DNA from: Pseudomonas sp. PDM05
GTDB taxonomy: Bacteria > Pseudomonadota > Gammaproteobacteria > Pseudomonadales > Pseudomonadaceae
Assembly (NCBI RefSeq): GCF_014851685.1
Contig: NZ_JACVAC010000002.1
Span: 496,001 to 560,000 of the forward strand
Length of the DNA: 64,000 nt
Direction: 5' to 3'
A program made the position numbers and the translations under genes. Below the pieces are notes generated by a model that saw only the letters and a program-made list of their open reading frames with translations, was not told where the DNA came from and ran no database searches. Shown here piece after piece: positions 57,276 to 64,000 of the stretch. Each line of letters begins with the position of its first letter. The first letter of the stretch is position 1.

Positions 57276-57914
57276 TCAGCGATTCGCTACCAGATGCGCG
57301 CCGAACAACAGGTAGCAACTGCCGGCAAAACGGTCCAGCCACTTGCGCGAACGGCTGTACAGGTTGGCCATACGCTGGCTGGAAAACACCAGAGCGACGC
57401 AGGAATACCAACTGAAGGACAAGGTGGCCATGGTCATCACCGCCAGGGTCAACAGCATCGGCGACGGCGAAGGTGGCATGGTGGAAGCGAAAATGGTGGC
57501 GACAAACAGCGCGGCCTTGGGATTGGACAGGTTACCCAGCAAACCCAGGCGCCACGCGCAGAACAACGAGCGCCGCGGCTCATCCGCCAGCAAGCTCTGC
57601 GCCATGGTCGGCGCCGAGCGCTTGAACAGTTTCAGCCCAAGGTAGATGAGGTAGCAACCGCCGATAATCTTGAAGGCCAGGTACAGCATCGGTGCGGCGG
57701 TAAACAGCGACTTGATCCCCAGGCCACCAGCCAGCCCCCACATGATGGTGCCCGTGGCCACACCGGCCGATGCCACCACGCCATGGCGGCGCGAGCAACT
57801 GGCGGCCAACTGCGCGGCATTGAAGAAGTTGGGGCCTGGTGTCACCACGGCCACGGTCCACAACAGCGCCAGTGAGACCAGCGGTGCCGCATAGGCGGGG
57901 TTGAAAACGTCCAT
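57276..57914 (-). CDS. LysE/RhtB-family exporter
   Basis: 212-residue inner-membrane exporter of amino acids or related metabolites with about six helices. The VTPGPNFFNAAQLA block (about 26-39) and the GNLSNPKAALFVATIFA block (about 130) are hallmarks. The ATG at 57914 has GGAG 9 nt upstream; the frame open to 58061 is not used. It is divergent from an AraC-type regulator, which may control it. Confidence 0.9.
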   Translation of the reverse strand: MDVFNPAYAAPLVSLALLWTVAVVTPGPNFFNAAQLAASCSRRHGVVASAGVATGTIMWGLAGGLGIKSLFTAAPMLYLAFKIIGGCYLIYLGLKLFKRSAPTMAQSLLADEPRRSLFCAWRLGLLGNLSNPKAALFVATIFASTMPPSPSPMLLTLAVMTMATLSFSWYSCVALVFSSQRMANLYSRSRKWLDRFAGSCYLLFGAHLVANR

Positions 57915-58053
57915 GGGAGGCAACTCCATCAGCGCAGGGTACGAACGGCGATCATAGACCTCGCCGTCACCCTGCACAATCGTACAAGACCTCGGCAGAC
58001 AGGGAACGCAGACTCGGTTAACGTGTTTCCACCTCAATTTGTGACAAGCCACC

Positions 58054-58866
58054 ATGGGCAATCCAACTTCCCCTCTCGACTGGATGCACCGCGCCCCTCA
58101 CGCCAGCGGCATGGACCGTATCGAGGCGTACTTTGCCGGCTTCGCGTTCGACCCGCATCGCCATGACACTTACGCCATCGGCCGTACGTTGTTCGGCGTG
58201 CAGAGCTTTCACTATCGCGGCTGCATGACCCACAGCCTGCCCGGCACAACCATGGTGATTCATCCTGACGAAACCCACGACGGCCGCGCCAGCAGCGAGG
58301 AGGGCTTCAAGTACCGGATGATTTACGTGGAGCCGGCGCTGATCCAGCAGATCCTCGGCGGCAAGCCGTTGCCATTCATTCCCTTTGGCCATACCACCGA
58401 CCCGCGCCTGTTCCGCGCCAGCGAAGTCCTGCTGCAAAGCCTGGACTGCCCGATTGATCCACTGCAGGAACAGGACGCGATGTATGACCTGGCGCAAGCC
58501 CTGAGCGAGGCGTCCGGGGTGATCACCAGCCGCAAGAGCTTCGACTACGTCGCCGCCGAACGCGCGCGGGAATTCATCCACAGCGCCCTGGGCCGCAGCA
58601 TCACCCTGGATGAAATGGCCGAGCACGCCGGGCGTGACCGCTGGGCGTTGTCGCGAGATTTTCGCTTGTTGTTCGGCACCAGCCCCTACCGTTACCTGAC
58701 CATGCGCCGCCTGGACCTGGTACGCAGCCTGCTGGCACAGGGGCAATCGCTGGTGAATGCGGCGATGACTGCCGGGTTCACCGACCAAAGCCATATGACC
58801 CGGCAATTTCGCAGCACCTACGGCATGCCGCCGTCGCGCTGGGTGAAGATGCTCGGGCGCTGGTAG
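58054..58866 (+). CDS. AraC-family transcriptional regulator
   Basis: 270 aa. The N-terminal cupin sensing domain (1-150) includes FDPHRHDTYAIGRT; two C-terminal helix-turn-helices (about 175-270) include LDEMAEHAGRDRWALSRDFRLLFGTSPYRYL and VNAAMTAGFTDQSHMTRQF. It is divergent from the LysE-type exporter, so an amino-acid-like effector is plausible. Confidence 0.92.
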   Translation: MGNPTSPLDWMHRAPHASGMDRIEAYFAGFAFDPHRHDTYAIGRTLFGVQSFHYRGCMTHSLPGTTMVIHPDETHDGRASSEEGFKYRMIYVEPALIQQILGGKPLPFIPFGHTTDPRLFRASEVLLQSLDCPIDPLQEQDAMYDLAQALSEASGVITSRKSFDYVAAERAREFIHSALGRSITLDEMAEHAGRDRWALSRDFRLLFGTSPYRYLTMRRLDLVRSLLAQGQSLVNAAMTAGFTDQSHMTRQFRSTYGMPPSRWVKMLGRW

Positions 58867-58869
58867 GGC

Positions 58870-59445
58870 TTAAAGCTGGCGCCCGATAATCGGTTCGCCG
58901 ATGCTCAGGAAGTTGCCGCCGGCAATGTGATGCAAGGTACGCAACGAATCCTGGCCGTCGAAGTGCCAGTGGCCGTCGCTGAACACCCGCGTATCGGCAT
59001 ACGCCGCAACCACTTCGCCAAGGAACAAATCGTAGGTGTCCTGGTTGTGCGGTTCAGGCAGCAGGCGGCATTCCAGCCAGGCGACACAACCTTCCAGCAA
59101 CGGCGCCTCGGTATGTTCACCGCTGAACACCTGTAGGCCGTAGGTGGCGAATTTGTCTGTCTCGGTGCCAGTCGTGTTACCAACGGTCTGTACGAGATCG
59201 GCCTGGGCCACGCACGGTACTTGCAGCACGAAGGTGCCACTGGCCTCCAGCAACTGGCGGGTCCAGGTGGACTTATCCAGTACCACGGCGACTTTCGGCG
59301 GTTCGAAATCCAGCGGCATCGCCCAGGCGGCAGCCATGATGTTGCGCTGGCCGTTATGCGCCGCGCTGACCAGCACGGTCGGCCCGTGGTTGAGCAAGCG
59401 GTAGGCCTTGGACAGCGGAACGGGGCGACGGTGGGTCGGGCTCAT
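58870..59445 (-). CDS. flavin reductase-like (FMN-binding split barrel) protein
   Basis: 191-residue split-barrel flavoprotein of the flavin-reductase-like family. The LVSAAHNGQRNIMAAAWAMPLDFEPPKVAVVL block (about 25-57) builds the FMN site. Possible NAD(P)H:flavin oxidoreductase; the partner is unknown. The ATG at 59445 is chosen over a TTG at 59463, because family members start near MSPTHRRPVPLSKAYRLL. Confidence 0.85.
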   Translation of the reverse strand: MSPTHRRPVPLSKAYRLLNHGPTVLVSAAHNGQRNIMAAAWAMPLDFEPPKVAVVLDKSTWTRQLLEASGTFVLQVPCVAQADLVQTVGNTTGTETDKFATYGLQVFSGEHTEAPLLEGCVAWLECRLLPEPHNQDTYDLFLGEVVAAYADTRVFSDGHWHFDGQDSLRTLHHIAGGNFLSIGEPIIGRQL

Positions 59446-59505
59446 GAAAGGTCGGCTCTTCAAACGAGAAAAAACCTACGATACCTCAAGCATGAACCCG
59501 ACGGG

Positions 59506-60822
59506 TCAGTTGGTCAGCTGGTTGGCGAACTGGCCTACCGCACTGACGACCTTCTGCGCGCCGTCCTGGATCTCGACGATCACCGTGCCCGCTTCAGCCG
59601 CCAGGGCCAGGCCTTGCTCGGCTTGCAGGCGACCGTCGGTCATCAGCGCCACCGCGTCGCGGGCCATGTCCTGGTTCTGACGGACCACCCCGACGATTTC
59701 CTCGGTGGCCTTGCTGGTGCGTGACGCCAATTGCCGCACTTCATCGGCCACCACCGCAAACCCACGGCCTTGCTCACCGGCGCGCGCAGCTTCGATGGCC
59801 GCGTTGAGCGCCAGCAGGTTGGTCTGCTCGGCAATGCCACTGATGGTCTTGACGATACTGCCGATCACTTGGGACTGGGCATTCAGCGCCTCGATGCCTT
59901 CGCCGGCCTGTTGCATGTGCGTGGCCAGGTCACGCATCACGTCCACTGCCTGGGTCACGACCCTGGTACCACGCTGTGCGCTTTCATCGGTATGCAGCGA
60001 GGTGCCATAGGCGATGTTGGCCGCGTCGGACACCGCTTGCTCACGGTTGACCTGATCGGTGATCACCGTGGCGAACTTGACCACTTTGTACAAGCGATCG
60101 GTGGCGTCCATCACCGGGTTGTAGGTCGCCTCCAGCCACACCACGCGGCCATGGCTGTCGATCCGCTTGAAGCGCGCTGCCACAAACTCACCGTTGTTCA
60201 GGCGCTTCCAGAAGTTCTGGTACTCGGCACTGTTGTATTCCTCCGGTTCGCAGAACATGCGGTGATGCTTGCCCTTGATCTGCGCCAGGCTGTAACCCAT
60301 GCCGCCCAGGAAGCGATCATTCGCGGTGAGCACATGGCCACTGAGGTCGAACTCGATCACCGCCGTGGAACGCACCAACGCGGCAATCAGGTTTTCATGC
60401 TCGCGCGACGCCTCGATGGTGCGCGTGAGGTCGCTGGAATAAATCGAAAAATGCTTGATGCGCCCGTCCGAACCGCGCACCGGTTGCACGATCGAGCGCA
60501 GCCAGGCTTCCTCGCCACTGCCGCGCATCAAGCGCACGGTGCCGGCGTAGTGTTCGCCACGCGTCAGGGCGTTGTTGAAGCGCTGCTGGAACTCGTCCCG
60601 GCGCACATGGGCCGGCACCAGCTCTTCAACAGGGCGCCCCAACAACTGCGTGCTCTGGTAACCCAACTCTTGCAGGAAGTTGCTATTGGCCCATTCAATA
60701 CGGCCTTCGGCGTCCAGCGTCAGGCACAGCATCTCGCTTTCCAGGCTCTCCTTGACCTGCTCCAAGCTGGACAGTTCTTCGCGAAGAGCGGACAGCTCCT
60801 GCTTCAGGCGGGTGTTGAACAT
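59506..60822 (-). CDS. soluble PAS-PAS chemoreceptor (BdlA-like)
   Basis: 438-residue methyl-accepting-type signalling protein without membrane helices or a HAMP domain. A short coiled coil (5-32) is followed by PAS1 (about 33-135), PAS2 (about 152-255, with [13 protein letters not shown]), then a signalling domain with the tip motif [23 protein letters not shown]. The layout is that of BdlA, a P. aeruginosa biofilm-dispersal regulator, and of soluble Aer-type receptors. PAS domains may bind haem or FAD for redox sensing. No che genes are adjacent. Confidence 0.86.
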   Translation of the reverse strand: MFNTRLKQELSALREELSSLEQVKESLESEMLCLTLDAEGRIEWANSNFLQELGYQSTQLLGRPVEELVPAHVRRDEFQQRFNNALTRGEHYAGTVRLMRGSGEEAWLRSIVQPVRGSDGRIKHFSIYSSDLTRTIEASREHENLIAALVRSTAVIEFDLSGHVLTANDRFLGGMGYSLAQIKGKHHRMFCEPEEYNSAEYQNFWKRLNNGEFVAARFKRIDSHGRVVWLEATYNPVMDATDRLYKVVKFATVITDQVNREQAVSDAANIAYGTSLHTDESAQRGTRVVTQAVDVMRDLATHMQQAGEGIEALNAQSQVIGSIVKTISGIAEQTNLLALNAAIEAARAGEQGRGFAVVADEVRQLASRTSKATEEIVGVVRQNQDMARDAVALMTDGRLQAEQGLALAAEAGTVIVEIQDGAQKVVSAVGQFANQLTN

Positions 60823-60927
60823 GGGGCACCGATGGTCAATGGGAGAGAAAGATCTGACCTGCATCGGCCCTGCCGGCGTTTTCTTAATAGGCCTTTAGCC
60901 CCGGGCCCAACTATATTTTTGCTCCCC

Positions 60928-61260
60928 TCAGCCGCCATTGCTGCGGCACGCGCCCATCACTTGATACTCAAGCGTCGTCAGCTTGCCGCTGGAGTCTTCA
61001 TAGGTCATGCGCGACGGCACCGGGCGGCAGCCGCTGATCGGCGGCGTCACGCTGACCACCTTGGCAATATCCAGTGGCATGCCGTAGCGATACACCTGCA
61101 CCTCGGGCGCGGGCTTGCCATTGCGCGCGGCGTAATCGGCCATGGCCTTTTCATTGCGCTCCATCATCAAGGCAAAGGTCCGGTCGCCGCCGCCTTCGGC
61201 CAAAGCACCGAACGACAAGACTGCCGCCAATACACCCAGGCCAAGTTTATAAAAGTTCAT
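60928..61260 (-). CDS. DUF2790-like small secreted protein
   Basis: 110-residue protein with a signal peptide ending near ALA (residue 21). The C-terminal RMTYEDSSGKLTTLEYQVMGACR resembles the DUF2790 family of small Pseudomonas periplasmic proteins, several of which respond to metals. It has two Cys that could pair (SGCRPV, GACR). The ATG at 61260 has GAGGAA 6 nt upstream. Function unknown. Confidence 0.75.
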   Translation of the reverse strand: MNFYKLGLGVLAAVLSFGALAEGGGDRTFALMMERNEKAMADYAARNGKPAPEVQVYRYGMPLDIAKVVSVTPPISGCRPVPSRMTYEDSSGKLTTLEYQVMGACRSNGG

Positions 61261-61360
61261 CACAAGTTCCTCGTTCAAAGTTGAGTGCCCAGAGTAACGA
61301 GCGAACCCTGACGCGACGTTCACCAGAACATTACTTATTTGTTAGGTAACCGTGAGATTC

Positions 61361-61372
61361 CAAAATTGTAAT
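61361..61372 (+). promoter_or_regulatory. candidate regulator motif before the OprD porin
   Basis: CAAAATTGTAAT lies 113 bp before the porin ATG. It matches 11 of 12 bases of the motif at 62858-62869 before the response-regulator gene. The binding protein is unknown. Confidence 0.3.
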
Positions 61373-61484
61373 GTGCGTGCCACTTCGCTGTTATCTGTGA
61401 TTTGCAACTATCAGCCCGGGCCAAATCAATAAGAACGCCCACCTCTATAAGAAGCTGATCACTGCCAATACCGAGGAGCGCAAC

Positions 61485-62804
61485 ATGCACAGTGCTTACT
61501 ACACCCTTCCCTTTTCATTGATTGCGGCGCTGCCCCTGGCCGCCGTGGCCGTGGAAGACAAGCCCGAAGGTTTTATCGAAGGCAGCAGCGTGAACGTGCT
61601 GGCACGCAATTTCTACTTCAACCGCGATGACCGCAAGGGCCAGTCCAGCCCTACCGGCAATGGCTACTCCGAAGCCTGGGCGCAGGGGTTCATTGGCAAG
61701 TTCGAATCCGGCTTTACCCAGGGCACGCTCGGTTTTGGCCTGGACGCGTTTGCCATGTACGGCCTCAAGCTCGACTCGGGCACCGGCCGCAGCGGCGGCA
61801 AGGGCTCGTTTGGCGTGCTGCCGGTGGACAGCGGCAACCATCCAGAGTCCGACTACAGCAAATTCGGCGGCGCCGCAAAATTGCGCGTGCTGGACACCGT
61901 GATCAAGGCCGGTGACGTGTTCCCGCTCACGCCGGTGGTGGCATACGGCGACTCGCGGCTGTTGCCGGAAAGCTTTCGTGGCGTGACCGCGCAAAACACC
62001 AGCCTGGAGGGCCTGAGCCTGCAAGGCGGACGTTTGAGCGGTATGAGCCAACCCACCGAGAGCGGCATGGACAAAGGCTTTGCGACGTTCTATGCGGGCA
62101 AGGTCGACTCACCGTGGATCGGCTATTTCGGCGGTGATTACCAACTCAACAAACACCTGAGCCTGAGCCTGTACAGCAGCCGCTTGAAGGACGCCTGGGA
62201 CCAGTACTACTTCGGCAGCGCCGCCAACTACCCGCTGAACGATGAGGTTTCGCTGTTCGGCGACTTCAACTATTACAAGGCGGTGGATGAGGGCAAGAAA
62301 CGGCTGGGTGAGTTCGACAACACCATCTGGAGCGCCAGGCTCGGCGTGAAGATGGGCGCCCACAGCGTGGCCGTGTCGCACCAGCGCAACAACGGTGATG
62401 ACGACTTCGATTACCTGCGCCAGTCGGACTCGATCTTCCTCAACAACTCGATCCAATACAGCGACTTCAACTCCCCCAAGGAGCGTTCGTGGATGGTGCG
62501 CTACGACCTGGACATGCAGCCGTTCGGCATTCCCGGCCTGTCGTTCATGACCCGCTACGGCAAAGGCACCGGCGCCGACTACAGCAACGCCAACACGGTG
62601 TACATGCGCCGCGATGCAGCAGGCGACCCGCTGACCGATCAGCGCCGCTGGGAGCGCGACATCGAAGCCAAATATGTGGTGCAAAGTGGCAACTTGAAAG
62701 ACCTGTCGCTGCGCTTGCGCCAAGCCACGGTGCGTTCCAGTGCATTCGAGTCGGACCTGGAAGAAGTGCGCTTGATTGCCGAATACCCGCTGGCGATTCT
62801 CTGA
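61485..62804 (+). CDS. OprD-family outer-membrane porin
   Basis: 439-residue substrate-specific porin for small carboxylates or basic amino acids. The signal peptide ends about residue 22 (AAVA). The mature start EGFIEGSSVNVLARNFYFNRDDR is the classic OprD opening, and the barrel ends EVRLIAEYPLAIL. It sits 340 bp before a CzcR-like response-regulator gene. Which substrate it carries cannot be told. Confidence 0.93.
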   Translation: MHSAYYTLPFSLIAALPLAAVAVEDKPEGFIEGSSVNVLARNFYFNRDDRKGQSSPTGNGYSEAWAQGFIGKFESGFTQGTLGFGLDAFAMYGLKLDSGTGRSGGKGSFGVLPVDSGNHPESDYSKFGGAAKLRVLDTVIKAGDVFPLTPVVAYGDSRLLPESFRGVTAQNTSLEGLSLQGGRLSGMSQPTESGMDKGFATFYAGKVDSPWIGYFGGDYQLNKHLSLSLYSSRLKDAWDQYYFGSAANYPLNDEVSLFGDFNYYKAVDEGKKRLGEFDNTIWSARLGVKMGAHSVAVSHQRNNGDDDFDYLRQSDSIFLNNSIQYSDFNSPKERSWMVRYDLDMQPFGIPGLSFMTRYGKGTGADYSNANTVYMRRDAAGDPLTDQRRWERDIEAKYVVQSGNLKDLSLRLRQATVRSSAFESDLEEVRLIAEYPLAIL

Positions 62805-63144
62805 ATCATTACATTCGTTCGCGCTTGACTAACATCTGTTCACAACTAGCCAGTTATCAAAACTGTAATATTGGCCTCACCTTCTCGTTAAGTTGAACTT
62901 TATAGACTGGCTTCAACTTGCAACACCGAGCACATTCATCTCTGAAGCTTTTGTGTAGCTCCTTTGGAAAGAGATGGATTTTTAACGCCCCATTGGGGCG
63001 TTTTTTTTGCGTGCTCACTTAGTTGCGACAGAACGTCGCAGTTGACCCTGAAGTCACTTCACGGTTCAGAATTTTCCTACTCCCCCAACAACAGCCTCCA
63101 TAAGGAAATGGACTCCCTTCTCTTTTCGAAAAAGGTAAATCCCC
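62805..63144. other. 340-bp intergenic region
   Basis: Contains no credible ORF. It holds the CAAAACTGTAAT motif (62858-62869), an intrinsic terminator (62984-63008) and an inverted repeat GCGAC-AGAAC-GTCGC (63026-63040) about 105 bp before the response-regulator ATG. Confidence 0.6.
62984..63008 (+). terminator. intrinsic terminator
   Basis: AACGCCCC and GGGGCGTT pair around ATT, followed by T residues. It could end a longer oprD transcript or act as an attenuator in the leader of the two-component genes. Confidence 0.85.
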
Positions 63145-63819
63145 ATGCGTATCCTTGTGGTTGAGGACGAGCAAAAAACCGCCGCTTATTTGCAGCAAGG
63201 CCTGACTGAAAGTGGCTACGTGGTCGATTGCGCCGCCAACGGTATCGACGGCCTGCACCTGGCCCGGCAGCATGCCTATGAACTGGTGATTCTCGACGTC
63301 AACCTGCCAGGCAAGGATGGCTGGGAAGTACTCGAACAACTGCGCCGCGACGGCAGCCAGCGCGTGATGATGCTCACCGCCCGTGGGCGCCTGGATGACA
63401 AGATCAAGGGCCTGGACATGGGGGCCGATGATTACCTGGTCAAACCCTTCGAGTTTCCCGAATTGCTCGCGCGGGTGCGTACGTTATTGCGACGCAGTGA
63501 ACATATCCCACAGCCGGAAGTGTTCTGCGTGTCGGACCTGGAACTCGACCCGCGCCGCCATCGCGCCTATCGCGGCAACCGCAGGATCGACCTGACCACC
63601 AAAGAGTTCGCCCTGCTCCAGGTACTGATGCGCCAGACCGGCGAAGTGATGACCCGCACGCAGATTATTTCCCTGGTGTGGGACATGAATTTCGACTGCG
63701 ACACCAATGTGGTGGAAGTCTCCATCAGCCGCCTGCGCGCCAAGGTGGATGACCAGAGCGAGGTCAAGTTGATCCACACCATTCGTGGCGTCGGCTACGT
63801 GCTGGAAGCGCGCCCATGA
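63145..63819 (+). CDS. OmpR-family response regulator (CzcR/CopR/IrlR type)
   Basis: 224-residue two-component regulator. The receiver domain (1-115) starts MRILVVEDEQKTAAYLQQGL, phospho-acceptor Asp in LVILDVNLPGKDG (D51), TAR near 80 and KPF (K101). The winged helix (about 128-222) ends VKLIHTIRGVGYVLEARP. It is close to the heavy-metal regulators CzcR, CopR and IrlR. The kinase gene overlaps it by 4 nt (ATGA). An upstream OprD-type porin may be a target, as CzcR controls oprD in P. aeruginosa. Confidence 0.92.
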   Translation: MRILVVEDEQKTAAYLQQGLTESGYVVDCAANGIDGLHLARQHAYELVILDVNLPGKDGWEVLEQLRRDGSQRVMMLTARGRLDDKIKGLDMGADDYLVKPFEFPELLARVRTLLRRSEHIPQPEVFCVSDLELDPRRHRAYRGNRRIDLTTKEFALLQVLMRQTGEVMTRTQIISLVWDMNFDCDTNVVEVSISRLRAKVDDQSEVKLIHTIRGVGYVLEARP

Positions 63820-64000
63820 AGACCGGCAGCCTGTCGATGCGCCTCGGCCTGACGGTCAGCCTGATGGGTGCCGGCCTGGTGCTGCTGCTGGCCAGCCTGG
63901 CTTACCTGGCCCTGACCCATGAGCTGGAAAAACTAGCGCGCAAGGGTCTGGAAAGCAAGATGGAACAGATCCAGCACAGCCTCGCCCAGGGCCTGGACGC
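63816..64000 (+). CDS. sensor histidine kinase, N-terminal part (cut by right edge)
   Basis: 61 complete codons are visible: MKTGSLSMRLGLTVSLMGAG, then a hydrophobic helix (about residues 10-33) and a charged periplasmic stretch (ELEKLARKGLESKMEQIQ). This matches the start of heavy-metal-type sensor kinases. It is co-translated with the response regulator. The catalytic domains lie outside the window. Confidence 0.85.
   Translation, partial: MKTGSLSMRLGLTVSLMGAGLVLLLASLAYLALTHELEKLARKGLESKMEQIQHSLAQGLD

Noticed and set aside
59731..61284. 517-codon open frame on the plus strand
   Set aside because: Antisense to the BdlA-like and DUF2790-like genes; no motif.

Overview
The window looks like chromosomal DNA of a Pseudomonas of the fluorescens group. 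It is GC-rich, shows Pseudomonas gene neighbourhoods (cysD-cysNC; algW; hemA-prfA-prmC-moeB-murI; lolB-ispE-tRNA-Gln-prs-rplY-pth-ychF), carries REP doublets (REPINs) typical of that group, and has an OprD porin. No database search was possible. Names rest on motifs, protein length and gene order.

Layout. 1-11.8 kb holds housekeeping genes: the 3' part of pta, an acyltransferase, cysNC and cysD, a Nif3-like protein, algW, a TonB-dependent siderophore receptor, hemH and an epimerase-like gene. 12.0-21.6 kb is a compact, probably light- or photo-oxidation-responsive cluster. It contains a renalase-like flavoenzyme, a small TIGR02450-type protein, a DUF523/DUF1722 protein, a MerR/LitR-type regulator, a photolyase, and then a tightly overlapping operon (NTF2-like, SDR, amine-oxidase-like flavoprotein, DUF1365, cyclopropane-synthase-like methyltransferase, DUF2878). 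Two copies of TGTACA-N12-TGTACA lie in front of the DUF523-merR-phr part. 21.7-34.6 kb is housekeeping again: a Cys-cluster protein, pagL, murI-moeB-prmC-prfA-hemA, a TPR lipoprotein, lolB, ispE, tRNA-Gln, prs, rplY, pth and ychF.

34.8-52.3 kb is a complete type III secretion gene cluster of the Pseudomonas syringae Hrp1 layout (named rsp/rsc in P. fluorescens). All nine hrc genes are open. The regulatory chain can be read from the DNA: a HrpR/S-type sigma-54 activator gene, a sigma-54 (GG-N10-GC) promoter before the HrpL-type ECF sigma gene, and hrp boxes (GGAAC-type, 15-16 nt, CCAC-NN-A) before the putative pilin operon, the hrpF-hrcC-hrpT operon and the hrpJ-to-hrcU operon. No effector, harpin, hrpG, hrpV or hrpK gene was recognised. 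The activator is a single gene, HrcQ is one protein, and the putative pilin is a short, divergent 77-residue protein. The cluster sits between the ychF terminator and a tRNA-Met gene.

52.5-64 kb returns to ordinary genes: tRNA-Met, a PhzF-like protein, ggt, pgeF, ddl, a LysE-type exporter with a divergent AraC regulator, a flavin-reductase-like gene, a soluble PAS-PAS chemoreceptor resembling BdlA, a DUF2790-like small secreted protein, an OprD porin, and an OmpR-type response regulator followed by the start of its sensor kinase, cut by the window edge.
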